Of a stretch of DNA of 44,978 nucleotides, positions 1 through 7,384 are shown in pieces. The number at the start of each line of letters is the position of its first letter. Position 1 is the first letter of the stretch. The notes beneath the pieces are model-generated. The model was not told where the DNA came from. It saw only the letters and a program-made list of their open reading frames with translations, and ran no database searches. This DNA comes from Prosthecobacter sp. Its GTDB lineage: Bacteria > Verrucomicrobiota > Verrucomicrobiia > Verrucomicrobiales > Verrucomicrobiaceae. A program made the position numbers and the translations under genes. The stretch lies in assembly GCF_020439865.1 (NCBI RefSeq), contig NZ_JAGRPF010000080.1, positions 1-44,978 of the forward strand, read 5' to 3'.

Positions 1-1
1 A

Positions 2-481
2 CTCGAAGGCGATCTCGGCCCGAACACGAGCTTCAGCAGCCGCGTGCAATGCGTCGTAAATTTGTGCGGCCCCGAAGACTTCACACAGGCCCTCATGTTC
101 GACAAGGAAGGCCAGCCCATCTGGAAAGACGATGCCGTGAGCGGCCTGCTCGGCGGCAATGCGCAGGAAAAACATGCGGAGGCCGTTGCGGCATCACCCG
201 TGACGTATGTGAGCAAGGATGATCCGCCCTTCATCACGTTTCAAGGAACCAAGGACCAGCGCGTATCGTTCCGGCATGCGGAGACGATTCACGCCGCGCT
301 GAAAAAGGCGGGCATCAGCTCGCTGCTGGTCCCGATCACCGACGGCGGTCACGGCTCGGTGAATCATCCGGAAGTGAAAGTGCGCGGACAGCAGTTCACC
401 GACCGGATTCTGCGCGATTTCGAGATCGGCATCGACACTTCGCCGATTCCCGCACTGCCAGAACCGGCGAAAAAGAAATGA
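2..481 (+). CDS. alpha/beta hydrolase (esterase), C-terminal part only
   Basis: The reading frame is open from base 2, so the gene starts before the window; about 159 residues are visible. It is the C-terminal half of an alpha/beta hydrolase of the acetylxylan-esterase/BD-FAE-like type. A run reading VSKDDPPF leads into a strand ending TKDQRV, which should carry the catalytic Asp, followed by the catalytic His in GGHGS. The nucleophile Ser lies upstream, outside the window. The same core (VSK-D-PPF, then GT-D, then GHG) occurs in the exported esterase at 29681-30655, so the two look paralogous. The C-terminus ends in a short lysine run. Esterases of this kind remove acetyl or similar groups from glycans, which would suit the sulfatase-rich neighbourhood; the substrate is unknown. 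Confidence 0.8.
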   Translation, partial: LEGDLGPNTSFSSRVQCVVNLCGPEDFTQALMFDKEGQPIWKDDAVSGLLGGNAQEKHAEAVAASPVTYVSKDDPPFITFQGTKDQRVSFRHAETIHAALKKAGISSLLVPITDGGHGSVNHPEVKVRGQQFTDRILRDFEIGIDTSPIPALPEPAKKK

Positions 482-509
482 CCACCGCAGTGCCGCGGCG
501 CTGAATCCT

Positions 510-980
510 CTACTTCGAGTCACGCTTGGCCTGCCGGCGGCGACCGCGGCTGGAGGCGTTGGCCTGCACCCGAAGCTCCTGACCTTTGACAGCCGGATTG
601 ACGATCCCCTTGAGAGCGACTTCAGAATTGGCCAGCGGTGCGGCGGCGGGGTTCAAGACGACCTTGCCGCCTTTCTTGGAGCGCGCGCGCGCCGGCTGGT
701 TCTTTTTGCTCTTCGGCGCCGGTTTTTCGATCGCCTTCGTGAGCTTGTCCAAGGAGCGCGAAAGGTTGTCCTCCAGCTTGGTCAGCGCCTTGCTGAAGCC
801 GTCCGCCTTCTTGCGCACCAGCTTGAGCGCAGAGGCGCTCTTCTTGCGCATCTGCGCCTCGCCGCTGTGGATCCATTTGTTCAGCACCTCGCGGGCTGCG
901 GAGGTGTGGCTGGAGGTCGCGTGGAGTTTCTCCTCCAGTTCGTTGATCAATTTGCGGGCTTTGTCGAAGTTGATTTGCAT
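510..980 (-). CDS. lysine/alanine-rich coiled-coil protein of unknown function
   Basis: A 156-residue protein without signal peptide or membrane segment. Residues about 1-85 are strongly helical with heptad-like spacing (motifs such as ARKLINELEEKL and FSKALTKLEDNL), consistent with a coiled coil. The rest is a low-complexity basic tail rich in Lys, Ala, Pro, Arg and Ser, resembling histone H1-like tails of bacterial DNA-binding proteins. The start at 980 is preceded by an A/C-rich stretch without a Shine-Dalgarno box. It ends 28 bases from the end of the convergent esterase gene. A nucleoid or nucleic-acid binding role is an inference from composition only; I recognise no family. Confidence 0.65.
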   Translation of the reverse strand: MQINFDKARKLINELEEKLHATSSHTSAAREVLNKWIHSGEAQMRKKSASALKLVRKKADGFSKALTKLEDNLSRSLDKLTKAIEKPAPKSKKNQPARARSKKGGKVVLNPAAAPLANSEVALKGIVNPAVKGQELRVQANASSRGRRRQAKRDSK

Positions 981-1076
981 GACGGAAGGTTGGTTGTTGG
1001 GTCCGGCGAAAGCATGGAACCCGCTGGAAACAGCACAACTGGAATTTATGCGCGTCCTTTTGCGTATGTTCCGCCC

Positions 1077-2210
1077 ATGAGACCCGAACTGCCCGTCCTT
1101 TTGCTGCTCCTCGCCCTTCAGACCGGAGTCGCAGCGCCGAATCCCAAGCCCGAGTTCCAGTATCAGACGGATGGCGTTCAGATCAGCATCCCCACTGCGG
1201 ATGAACCACGCGTGAAGGCGTTTGGCCCGGATACGATCAAGGCGGCGTCACAGTATCTCGAAGGCGGCGCCATCACCTGGGTACGCGAGAAAAACTGCAT
1301 CAACTGCCACACCACAGGTCCCTACATGACCGAGCGTCCGGCGCTGACGCCACTGCTGGGCAAACCCAACGAGGAAATCCTCGCCGACTTCATCGAATCG
1401 GTGCCGCCGAAAGTTGCGCCCGTGAAGGAAGCCGAGAAGGACGGCCTCAAATATCACCCTCGCTCCTACATGAGCGTGTGGTGCTCGCTCGGCCTCGCCG
1501 AATGGGACAAGCACGTCACCGGCAGGCTCTCCGAACCCACCGACCGCTCCCTGCGCGACATGTTCGAACGCCAGTCGGCGGACGGCTCCTTCGTGAGCTA
1601 CGGCGAGGTCGAGATTCCGCACATCACCACCGACTTCGAACTCACCCTGCAGGCCGCCCGCGCCGTCACCGCTGCACCCGGCTGGCTGGCGAATCTCAAG
1701 GACGCCGACCTGCTCGCACGCGTCGAGAAAATGAAAACCTGGCTGCGCGATGCAAAACCGAAGAACGACTTCGACCGCATCCTCAAACTCCAGCTCGCGC
1801 ATTACCTGCCGGAACTTGTCCCCCAGACTGAGTGCGAGGCCGCACTGGCGTTGCTTTCTTCCAAACAGCACGCCGACGGCGGCTGGAGCACGCGCGACAT
1901 GTCCGCGCTGAGCGACTGGCATTTCAAAATGAGCGACACCGTGCACAAGCTCATCACCGGCCTGCCCGACGCAACGAAACCGGAGAGCGACGCCTACATG
2001 ACCGCGCTCGCCATCGTGCTCATGCGACAAAACAACGTTCCGGCCAATGATGAGCGCATCCGGCGCGGCATTGCGTGGCTGAAAAAGGAGCAGCGCGTTT
2101 CCGGTCGCTGGTGGATGCACTCGCTCTATCGCGGAAACTATCACTACATCACCTACATCGCGACCTGCCAGGCCCTGAAGGCGCTCGCGATGTGCGACGA
2201 ACTCAAATAG
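1077..2210 (+). CDS. exported c-type heme protein with prenyltransferase/squalene-cyclase-like repeats
   Basis: 377 residues from the ATG at 1077, chosen because it opens a clear signal peptide (Leu-rich, cleavage near the Ala pair at 19-20); longer in-frame starts would bury it. A CINCH heme-binding motif lies at residues 74-78. The C-terminal two thirds holds repeats of the alpha-barrel type found in prenyltransferase and squalene-cyclase folds, such as SKQHADGGWSTRD and WLKKEQRVSGRWWMHSL. PVC-group genomes encode many exported proteins pairing such repeats with a cytochrome-like motif; their reaction is mostly unknown and an electron-transfer role is inferred from the CxxCH only. The gene overlaps the 3' end of the convergent AraC-type regulator by 8 bases. 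Confidence 0.75.
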   Translation: MRPELPVLLLLLALQTGVAAPNPKPEFQYQTDGVQISIPTADEPRVKAFGPDTIKAASQYLEGGAITWVREKNCINCHTTGPYMTERPALTPLLGKPNEEILADFIESVPPKVAPVKEAEKDGLKYHPRSYMSVWCSLGLAEWDKHVTGRLSEPTDRSLRDMFERQSADGSFVSYGEVEIPHITTDFELTLQAARAVTAAPGWLANLKDADLLARVEKMKTWLRDAKPKNDFDRILKLQLAHYLPELVPQTECEAALALLSSKQHADGGWSTRDMSALSDWHFKMSDTVHKLITGLPDATKPESDAYMTALAIVLMRQNNVPANDERIRRGIAWLKKEQRVSGRWWMHSLYRGNYHYITYIATCQALKALAMCDELK

Positions 2211-3012
2211 TCGTCCGCATGCGCCGGTAGGCCGCAGGCGACTCGCCCGTGCGTTTGCGAAAGTGCTGCGTGAAGCTGCTCGCATCCACGAAGCCGCACT
2301 GCGATGCGATCTGGCTCGCGCTCAGAGTCGTTTCTTCCAGCAAACGCACCGCGGCCAGCACGCGAGTCTTGAGCAGGAACTCCTGCGGCGTGATCCCGAA
2401 GGCGCTTTGAAAGCGACGTTGCAACTGCCGCAGCGACTGGCCGCAGGATCGCGCGACTTCTTCGATCAGCAGCGGCTTCGAAAAATCACGGCGGATGATT
2501 TCGACCGCCTGCGCCACCGTTTGAAACACCGGCAGGCTGCGTTCCGCCTCATCGGGCCGGCGCAGCGTGCCCATCACGCCTTGCACGCGGCCGCGTTTGT
2601 CATAGAGCGGCAGCTTCGTCACGAGAAACCAGTCCGGGATGCCCTGCGAGTCCCACCACAGCTCGATGCGCTCGACAACCTCCGCCTTTCCGGCCAGCAG
2701 GCGCTTGTCGTCATCCACATAGGCCTGCGCCATCGTGTCGGGATTCAGATCGAAGTCGGTGCGGCCGATGATTTCGGAGTCGTCCGGCATCCGGTAGCGC
2801 TGCATCAGCCCCTGGCTGGCGAACATCAGATGCCCCGCCTTGTTCTTGGCGAAGAAATAGACACCCGGGATGTGGTCGAACAGCCGCTGAAACAACAGCG
2901 TCGGCTCCAGCGTGGCCATCCACGCCTCGCGCTCCTTCTTCCAGCGCGCGATCTCGGCCGCGGAGCGCTGCAGGCGTTCGCGTGGCTTCAGGGGTGTCGC
3001 ATTTCGCATCAT
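2203..3012 (-). CDS. AraC-family transcriptional regulator with N-terminal PAS domain
   Basis: 269 residues from the ATG at 3012 (a second ATG follows at 3009). Residues about 40-155 form a PAS sensor (IPGVYFFAKNKAGHL, then IIGRTDFDLNP, ending in VQGVMGTLR). Residues about 165-266 are a two-helix-turn-helix AraC domain, with LLIEEVARSCGQSLRQLQRR as the first helix pair and the usual ASQCGFVDASSFTQHFR and G-SPAAYRR signature in the second. It is divergent from the decarboxylase-like gene at 3094. Its start codon lies between the two half-sites of the tandem operator at 2995-3021, so binding there should repress its own synthesis while activating the divergent gene. It is the best candidate for binding all five such operators in the window, by inference. 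The PAS ligand is unknown. Confidence 0.9.
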   Translation of the reverse strand: MMRNATPLKPRERLQRSAAEIARWKKEREAWMATLEPTLLFQRLFDHIPGVYFFAKNKAGHLMFASQGLMQRYRMPDDSEIIGRTDFDLNPDTMAQAYVDDDKRLLAGKAEVVERIELWWDSQGIPDWFLVTKLPLYDKRGRVQGVMGTLRRPDEAERSLPVFQTVAQAVEIIRRDFSKPLLIEEVARSCGQSLRQLQRRFQSAFGITPQEFLLKTRVLAAVRLLEETTLSASQIASQCGFVDASSFTQHFRKRTGESPAAYRRMRTTI

Positions 3013-3021
3013 CTTTGTCGT
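2995..3021 (+). promoter_or_regulatory. tandem AraC-type operator 1 (decarboxylase gene / regulator gene)
   Basis: TGTCGCATTTC at 2995-3005 and TTTGTCGT at 3014-3021; the two TGTCG cores start 21 bp apart (2995 and 3016), two helical turns in direct orientation, as in araI1-araI2. The site lies 73 bases before the start of the plus-strand gene at 3094 and straddles the start codon of the PAS-AraC gene on the minus strand. A possible -10 (TGCTAT or TATGCA) lies at 3045-3053. Confidence 0.75.
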
Positions 3022-3093
3022 GACGATGATGCCCGGCTTTGCTTTGCTATGCAACCGCGCAGCCAGCGCTGTCGCAACCCTCCTGCCAACGCC

Positions 3094-3792
3094 ATGAAAC
3101 CCATCGTCCAGATCTCCCTCGACCTCACCAACATCGACGAAGCGCTCGAAACCGCCGCGCTGGCCATGCGCGCCGGAGTGGACTGGCTCGAAGCGGGCAC
3201 GCCGCTCATCCTCGCCGAAGGCCTGCATGGGGTGCGTGCGCTGCGGAAGGCTTTCCCAAACACGCCCATCGTCGCCGATTTGAAGACCATGGACGGCGGC
3301 TACCTCGAAGCCGAGATGATGGCGAAGGCTGGTGCGACACACGTCGTCGTCATGGCACGCGCGCATGCGGAGACGATCAAGTGCGTCATCAAAGCCGGTG
3401 CCGACTTCGGCTGCAAGGTCATGGGCGACAACATGGTCTGCGAAAGCATGATCGAGGGCGCGAAGTTTCTCGAAGACCTCGGTTGCGACTACATCATCCA
3501 TCACATCGGCTACGACGAACGCCGTGGCATCGCCGCCGCCGGCCACCGCATGCCGAGTCCGCTGGATCAGCTCCGCGAAGTCGTCAACGCCGTCAAAATT
3601 CCTGTGCAGGCCGTCGGAGGTCTCAGCCTCGAACAGGCCATCCAATGCCCGCAATACGGCGCTCCGCTCGTCGTCCTCGGCGCGCCGCTCACCATCGACG
3701 CCGATGCCTTCAAAACCGCCGACGGCAATCTCGAAGCCTCGCTGCGCATGATCTGCGAAGCCGTGCACGCGCAGGACGTGCCTGCGTTCTAA
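3094..3792 (+). CDS. 3-keto-L-gulonate-6-phosphate decarboxylase / hexulose-6-phosphate synthase family enzyme
   Basis: 232 residues, a (beta/alpha)8 barrel of the orotidine-monophosphate decarboxylase suprafamily. The family hallmark Asp-x-Lys-x-x-Asp is present as D62, K64 and D67 (in VADLKTMDGG), with a metal-binding E33 in WLEAGTPLI and an Asp near residue 10. The C-terminal phosphate-binding loop region reads VQAVGGLS. These residues fit a Mg-dependent 3-keto-L-gulonate-6-P decarboxylase or a hexulose-6-P synthase; sequence alone does not decide between them. The ATG at 3094 was chosen because the family begins directly with the first strand (PIVQISLDL). It stands alone on the plus strand, ends 6 bases from a convergent gene, and carries operator 1 upstream, which places it under the divergent AraC regulator. 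Confidence 0.85.
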   Translation: MKPIVQISLDLTNIDEALETAALAMRAGVDWLEAGTPLILAEGLHGVRALRKAFPNTPIVADLKTMDGGYLEAEMMAKAGATHVVVMARAHAETIKCVIKAGADFGCKVMGDNMVCESMIEGAKFLEDLGCDYIIHHIGYDERRGIAAAGHRMPSPLDQLREVVNAVKIPVQAVGGLSLEQAIQCPQYGAPLVVLGAPLTIDADAFKTADGNLEASLRMICEAVHAQDVPAF

Positions 3793-3798
3793 GGCCAG

Positions 3799-4743
3799 CT
3801 ATTTGGTCTCCGCCTTAACCACGCGGTTGATCCCGTTGGCGGTCAGCTCGTTGGCGTTCTCCCATGATTTTCCGTCATTGAAGAAGCTCATCTTGCCGGG
3901 CCAGCTTGAGCCGATGAAGCGTTTGCCGTCACTCCAGATCACGTTGCCTTTGCTGCTCATCTCCGTGGTCTTCCACGCAACCGCATCCGTGGAGGTGTAG
4001 GCCGTCTTGTTGGTGCCGGCGATCAGGGAGCCGCCGGCATTCACGAGCCAGCTCACCTTGCCTTCACCCGGCAGTTCCACCGGCGTCCACTCGATGCCGT
4101 CCTTGCTGCGAATGAGCCCGACATTGTTGTTGCCGGTCATCATGACGAAGTGCCCGCCACCGAAAACGATTCTCCCCTGCCCCGGCAGATCATTCCGCTC
4201 GTGGGTGATCTTCTCACCATCTGGCGTGACGACGGCCCAGCTCACTCCGCCGATGCCGCCGCCGTTCCCGGTCAGAACGAAAACGCCATTGCCAAAAGCA
4301 CCGCCACGAAAATGCGTGTAGCCCTTCGCGGCGATCTTCGCTCCGTCATTCCACTTCATCGCATCCGTGGACCACATGAGCCTTCCGCTGGGATACGACG
4401 ACGTGCCGACAACGAACCGGTCGGCACCGAACACGATCGGATTGATGCGCGCCTTGTCCTTGTGCGTCTCCGCCCACTCGCGGCCGTCTTTGGAGACGAG
4501 AATGTGTCCTGCAGCCGTCGCCCCGCCTCCACCGCCGCCGGTGACAACGAACTGCCCCTTCGCCCAGACGGCGGACATGAGATTGTTGCCATCATCCTTG
4601 CCCGGCTGCGCCCATTCGGCTGTGATCTCCCACGTTTTTCCGTCGGTGGAAATCATGCGACGACCACCATAGCCGACAGCCAGCCAAAGATCAGCCGCTT
4701 GAGCTGCCAAGGCGACGAACAAAAAGCAGAAGACGTGTTTCAT
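3799..4743 (-). CDS. exported beta-propeller-like protein of unknown function
   Basis: 314 residues with a clean signal peptide (MKHVFCFLFVALAAQAA). The mature part consists of repeated beta-rich units with motifs such as STDGKTWE, SKDGREWAE, SKDGIEWTPVE and STDAVAWK, spaced 45-60 residues apart. This is the pattern of sialidase/BNR-like or photosystem-stability-factor-like propeller blades. No catalytic set of a true sialidase is evident, so a binding or scaffold role is as likely as an enzyme. It is the last gene of the pdxA-osmC-DUF1537 operon, 23 bases after the kinase stop codon. Its presence at the end of a sugar-acid operon suggests a glycan-related function, but this is inference. Confidence 0.7.
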   Translation of the reverse strand: MKHVFCFLFVALAAQAADLWLAVGYGGRRMISTDGKTWEITAEWAQPGKDDGNNLMSAVWAKGQFVVTGGGGGGATAAGHILVSKDGREWAETHKDKARINPIVFGADRFVVGTSSYPSGRLMWSTDAMKWNDGAKIAAKGYTHFRGGAFGNGVFVLTGNGGGIGGVSWAVVTPDGEKITHERNDLPGQGRIVFGGGHFVMMTGNNNVGLIRSKDGIEWTPVELPGEGKVSWLVNAGGSLIAGTNKTAYTSTDAVAWKTTEMSSKGNVIWSDGKRFIGSSWPGKMSFFNDGKSWENANELTANGINRVVKAETK

Positions 4744-4766
4744 GATGGGGAGACGTTGCACCAGGC

Positions 4767-5786
4767 TCAATCCTGACACGCGAAACACTCATCCGGCCAG
4801 GGATAGCTGCCGGGTTTCACACAAAACAGCGGACCTCCCGGCGGACGCAGACTCCCTACACCAGTGAAACCTTCGGGCACGACCTCAAAGCGTGTCCAGC
4901 CCATGCGGCGAATGAACGCCATCGCCGTGGCACCGCCTTCGAGACCGATGCGGAGATCCGGTTGAACGTCGATGAGCGGAAGCGCGGCATCCATGAGCTC
5001 TGCCGTCAGTTGTTCCGGGCTCACATCCCGACGTGGACCGATGGCAAGCATGAGCCTCGATGTGGTCTGCCAGATGGCGGGTGACACCGGTTCATCGATG
5101 GTTTTGACCACAAAGCCACGCTGCTGCATCTCCTCGGCGCGGCGCATCTCCCAGGCTGCCAGACTGCCGCACACGAGCAGCGACGCCTGCGTCTTGGCTT
5201 TAACCGGCATCACCGGCGAGCCGCCGATCAGTTCGGTGAAGAAGTCCGCCGCTCCCGCCGCGAGCGTTCCCGCACCGGGCGTGTGTCCCAAATCTTCCCG
5301 CGTTCTAACATCCGGCGTGTGGATCACGGTCGAACGCCCCAGCAGCTCACGCACGACCGCGCTGCGCCTCGGATGGTCGGGATCCTGTGCAAACACCGTT
5401 TCATTCAGCGGCATCCCGTTCACCCAATAGCGGCCATCAACCACGATGCGTCCCTTGGACGGATTCGCGGGAACGAAGCAGCAGTCTTGCTGTCCCGTGA
5501 CGGCCAGGATGGCCTCGATCTCAGCCCGGATGTGACCGCGCAGGACGGAGTCGGTCTTTTTGTAAATCCACGTCGGCTTTGCCGCGACGATCTGCCGCGT
5601 GATTTCGCCGACGATGCGCGCAGCCTCGTCTTCGGATTTCAAACGCGTGTCAGTGTCCACGGCAACGACCTCGGCATCGGTGCCGGGATCAAACTGCGTC
5701 TGCACCTCGGCCTTGAAGCCATGCGCCGCCGCAATGCCCGCAAGTTCCGCAGCGCCGGAGAAATCATCGGCGATGATGGTGATCAT
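4767..5786 (-). CDS. DUF1537 four-carbon acid sugar kinase family protein
   Basis: 339 residues. The N-terminus MITIIADDFSGAAELAG is the typical DUF1537 opening (ADD-tG), followed by YKKTDSVLRGH, the substrate-site motif K-DS-lRG, and FVPANPSKGR. The C-terminal nucleotide-binding part shows GLEGGATA and FCVKPGSYPW, equivalent to the family's GG-TA and KpG-FG motifs. Family members phosphorylate four-carbon sugar acids (erythronate, threonate) at O4, feeding a PdxA2-type dehydrogenase or an aldolase. It is shorter than the usual 400-430 residues. The start overlaps the stop of the upstream OsmC gene as ATGA (5783-5786), so the two are probably translationally coupled. With pdxA two genes upstream, a kinase-dehydrogenase route for four-carbon acids is the best reading. 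Confidence 0.85.
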   Translation of the reverse strand: MITIIADDFSGAAELAGIAAAHGFKAEVQTQFDPGTDAEVVAVDTDTRLKSEDEAARIVGEITRQIVAAKPTWIYKKTDSVLRGHIRAEIEAILAVTGQQDCCFVPANPSKGRIVVDGRYWVNGMPLNETVFAQDPDHPRRSAVVRELLGRSTVIHTPDVRTREDLGHTPGAGTLAAGAADFFTELIGGSPVMPVKAKTQASLLVCGSLAAWEMRRAEEMQQRGFVVKTIDEPVSPAIWQTTSRLMLAIGPRRDVSPEQLTAELMDAALPLIDVQPDLRIGLEGGATAMAFIRRMGWTRFEVVPEGFTGVGSLRPPGGPLFCVKPGSYPWPDECFACQD

Positions 5787-6241
5787 GATTCGACGACCAC
5801 CTCGGTCTTGATCGAGTTGGCAATGAAACACTCCTCGTGCGCGAGATGGTGCAAACGCGCGACCTCGGCCTCTGACGGCATGTTTTCTCCCTTCCAGACG
5901 ATTCTCGGCCGCAGAACCACGCGGCTGATCCACAACCTGCCCTGCTCATTCGTTGTCATCACTCCCTCAGCCGCATCTTCATAGCTCTCCGGCTCAAATC
6001 CGGCATCCAGCGCGATGTGCAGAAACCACAGCATGTGACAGCTCGCCACCGAGGCTACAAAGGCCTCCTCGGGATCGACTCCGGCCGCATTCGACCACGG
6101 CGCAGGCACGATGTGCGGCGAGGGCGATGCTGCGACGACCGCGCCGCCGTCGAAGCACCAGACATGCTCGCGCGAATACTGGCGCTTGAGGAAGTCAGGG
6201 CCGGTGTTCTGCCAGCGAATGGTGGCGGTGTGCGATGACAT
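5783..6241 (-). CDS. OsmC/Ohr family protein
   Basis: 152 residues with the family's two redox cysteines: C68 in SVASCHMLWFLH and C138 in HEECFIANS, separated by the long central helix and strand expected of OsmC folds. OsmC/Ohr proteins reduce organic peroxides with the first Cys; the conserved spacing indicates an active protein. No signal peptide is present, so it is cytoplasmic. It sits between pdxA (12-base gap) and the DUF1537 kinase (4-base ATGA overlap). A peroxidase inside a sugar-acid operon is unusual; it might protect a pathway enzyme or act on a reactive intermediate, but nothing in the sequence settles this. Confidence 0.88.
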   Translation of the reverse strand: MSSHTATIRWQNTGPDFLKRQYSREHVWCFDGGAVVAASPSPHIVPAPWSNAAGVDPEEAFVASVASCHMLWFLHIALDAGFEPESYEDAAEGVMTTNEQGRLWISRVVLRPRIVWKGENMPSEAEVARLHHLAHEECFIANSIKTEVVVES

Positions 6242-6253
6242 GGGGGAAGCGGT

Positions 6254-7249
6254 TTACGCCGCCATCTTCGCCGCGAGCCGCACTGCTTCAACCAAACTGC
6301 TGCCGGTCGCCCGGCCCTGCCAGGCGATGTCGCAGGCGGTGCCGTGATCGACGCTCGTGCGGATGATGGGCAGCCCCAGCGTGGTGTTCACCGCGGTGTC
6401 AAAGGCGAGCGCCTTGAGCGGGATGTGTCCCTGATCGTGATACATGCAGATGAACGCATCCGTGCTGCGGCGTTTCGCAGGCAGGAAGGCCGTGTCCGGC
6501 GGCAGCGGTCCTTCGATGGTGATGCCCCGCTCGCGCGCGGCTTCGATGGCAGGAATGATGATGCGCTCTTCTTCACGATTGCCAAACAGGCCGTTCTCTC
6601 CGGCATGCGGATTGAGTCCGAGCACGGCGATCTTCGGCTTCGTACCACGGATGCGGCGCATCGCGTCAGCCGTCAGCTCGATCACATCGAGAATGCGCTC
6701 CTTCGTGAGCAGTCCGGGCACTTCGTGGTAGCCGCAATGCACCGTGACAAAACTGGCGCGCACTTCGTCGCTGTATTGAAACATGCAGGCGCGCTCAGCG
6801 CCCGTTTTGTCCGCAAAGATCTCCGTGTGGCCGGGATACATGATGCCGGCAGCCCGCAGCGCCTCCTTGTTCAGCGGCGCGGTGGCCACGGCGGCGACTT
6901 GCTTTGCCATCGCGGCCTCGATGCTCTTCTCGACGTAGCGATAGCCTGCCGCGCCGGTTTTGGCACTGACCGTTCCCGGCGTGAAGTCTTCGGCATCGAA
7001 TCCGAACAGGTCGAGCACGGCGGGTTCGTCGATGCTCGCACATTTCTCCGCCCACTCGATTTCACTGATGATGCGCTTGGGCGCCGGAAGGTTGGTCTGG
7101 CGGGCGCAGCGGGAGAGCAGCCGGGCATCACCGAACACAACCGGTGTGGCGAACTCGCGGACTTCTTCGTTGGCGAGCAGTTGCAGGCAGACTTCGGGGC
7201 CGACCCCGGCGGGGTCTCCCATGGTGACGGCGATGAGCGGTTTGGGCAT
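6254..7249 (-). CDS. pdxA: 4-hydroxythreonine-4-phosphate dehydrogenase family protein (PdxA or PdxA2)
   Basis: 331 residues, normal family length. The N-terminal GDPAGVGPEV, PGHTEIFADKTG with H141, and the metal-ligand histidines H171, H215 (NPHAGE) and H271 (YHDQGH) are all present, as is the C-terminal TLGLPIIRTSVDHGTA block. PdxA makes the pyridoxine precursor from 4-phosphohydroxythreonine; the PdxA2 branch instead oxidatively decarboxylates 4-phospho-D-threonate or -erythronate to dihydroxyacetone phosphate. The downstream DUF1537 kinase in the same operon favours the PdxA2 role. The start at 7249 follows an A/C-rich leader. A 16-bp palindrome lies 20 bases upstream. Confidence 0.9.
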   Translation of the reverse strand: MPKPLIAVTMGDPAGVGPEVCLQLLANEEVREFATPVVFGDARLLSRCARQTNLPAPKRIISEIEWAEKCASIDEPAVLDLFGFDAEDFTPGTVSAKTGAAGYRYVEKSIEAAMAKQVAAVATAPLNKEALRAAGIMYPGHTEIFADKTGAERACMFQYSDEVRASFVTVHCGYHEVPGLLTKERILDVIELTADAMRRIRGTKPKIAVLGLNPHAGENGLFGNREEERIIIPAIEAARERGITIEGPLPPDTAFLPAKRRSTDAFICMYHDQGHIPLKALAFDTAVNTTLGLPIIRTSVDHGTACDIAWQGRATGSSLVEAVRLAAKMAA

Positions 7250-7268
7250 GAATCAGTGGGTTAATGAG

Positions 7269-7284
7269 GCTGCGACCTCGCAGC
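7269..7284. promoter_or_regulatory. 16-bp palindrome upstream of pdxA
   Basis: GCTGCGA-CC-TCGCAGC, two perfect 7-base arms with a 2-base centre, in the 135-bp gap between the sulfatase stop and the pdxA start. The loop is too short for a good terminator, so an operator is the likelier reading, but no partner regulator is identified. The rest of the gap shows nothing else I can assign. Confidence 0.35.
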
Positions 7285-7384
7285 GGGCCGCCACCATGCC
7301 GCGATGGGCGATGTGAGCAAGGCGGTGATCTTTGGCTTTCGCGACTAAGACGCCGGACCCGCCGCCGTCGCTGCACGGAGCGCC

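Noticed and set aside
1248..2285. Long minus-strand open frame opposite the heme-repeat protein
   Set aside because: Shadow frame: Arg/Val/Gly-rich with no motif, whereas the plus strand has a signal peptide and CxxCH.
2263..3093. Long plus-strand open frame upstream of the decarboxylase gene, opposite the AraC gene
   Set aside because: A GC-rich shadow of the regulator; its translation is low-complexity Arg/His/Leu sequence and matches no family, while the minus strand encodes clear PAS and AraC domains.
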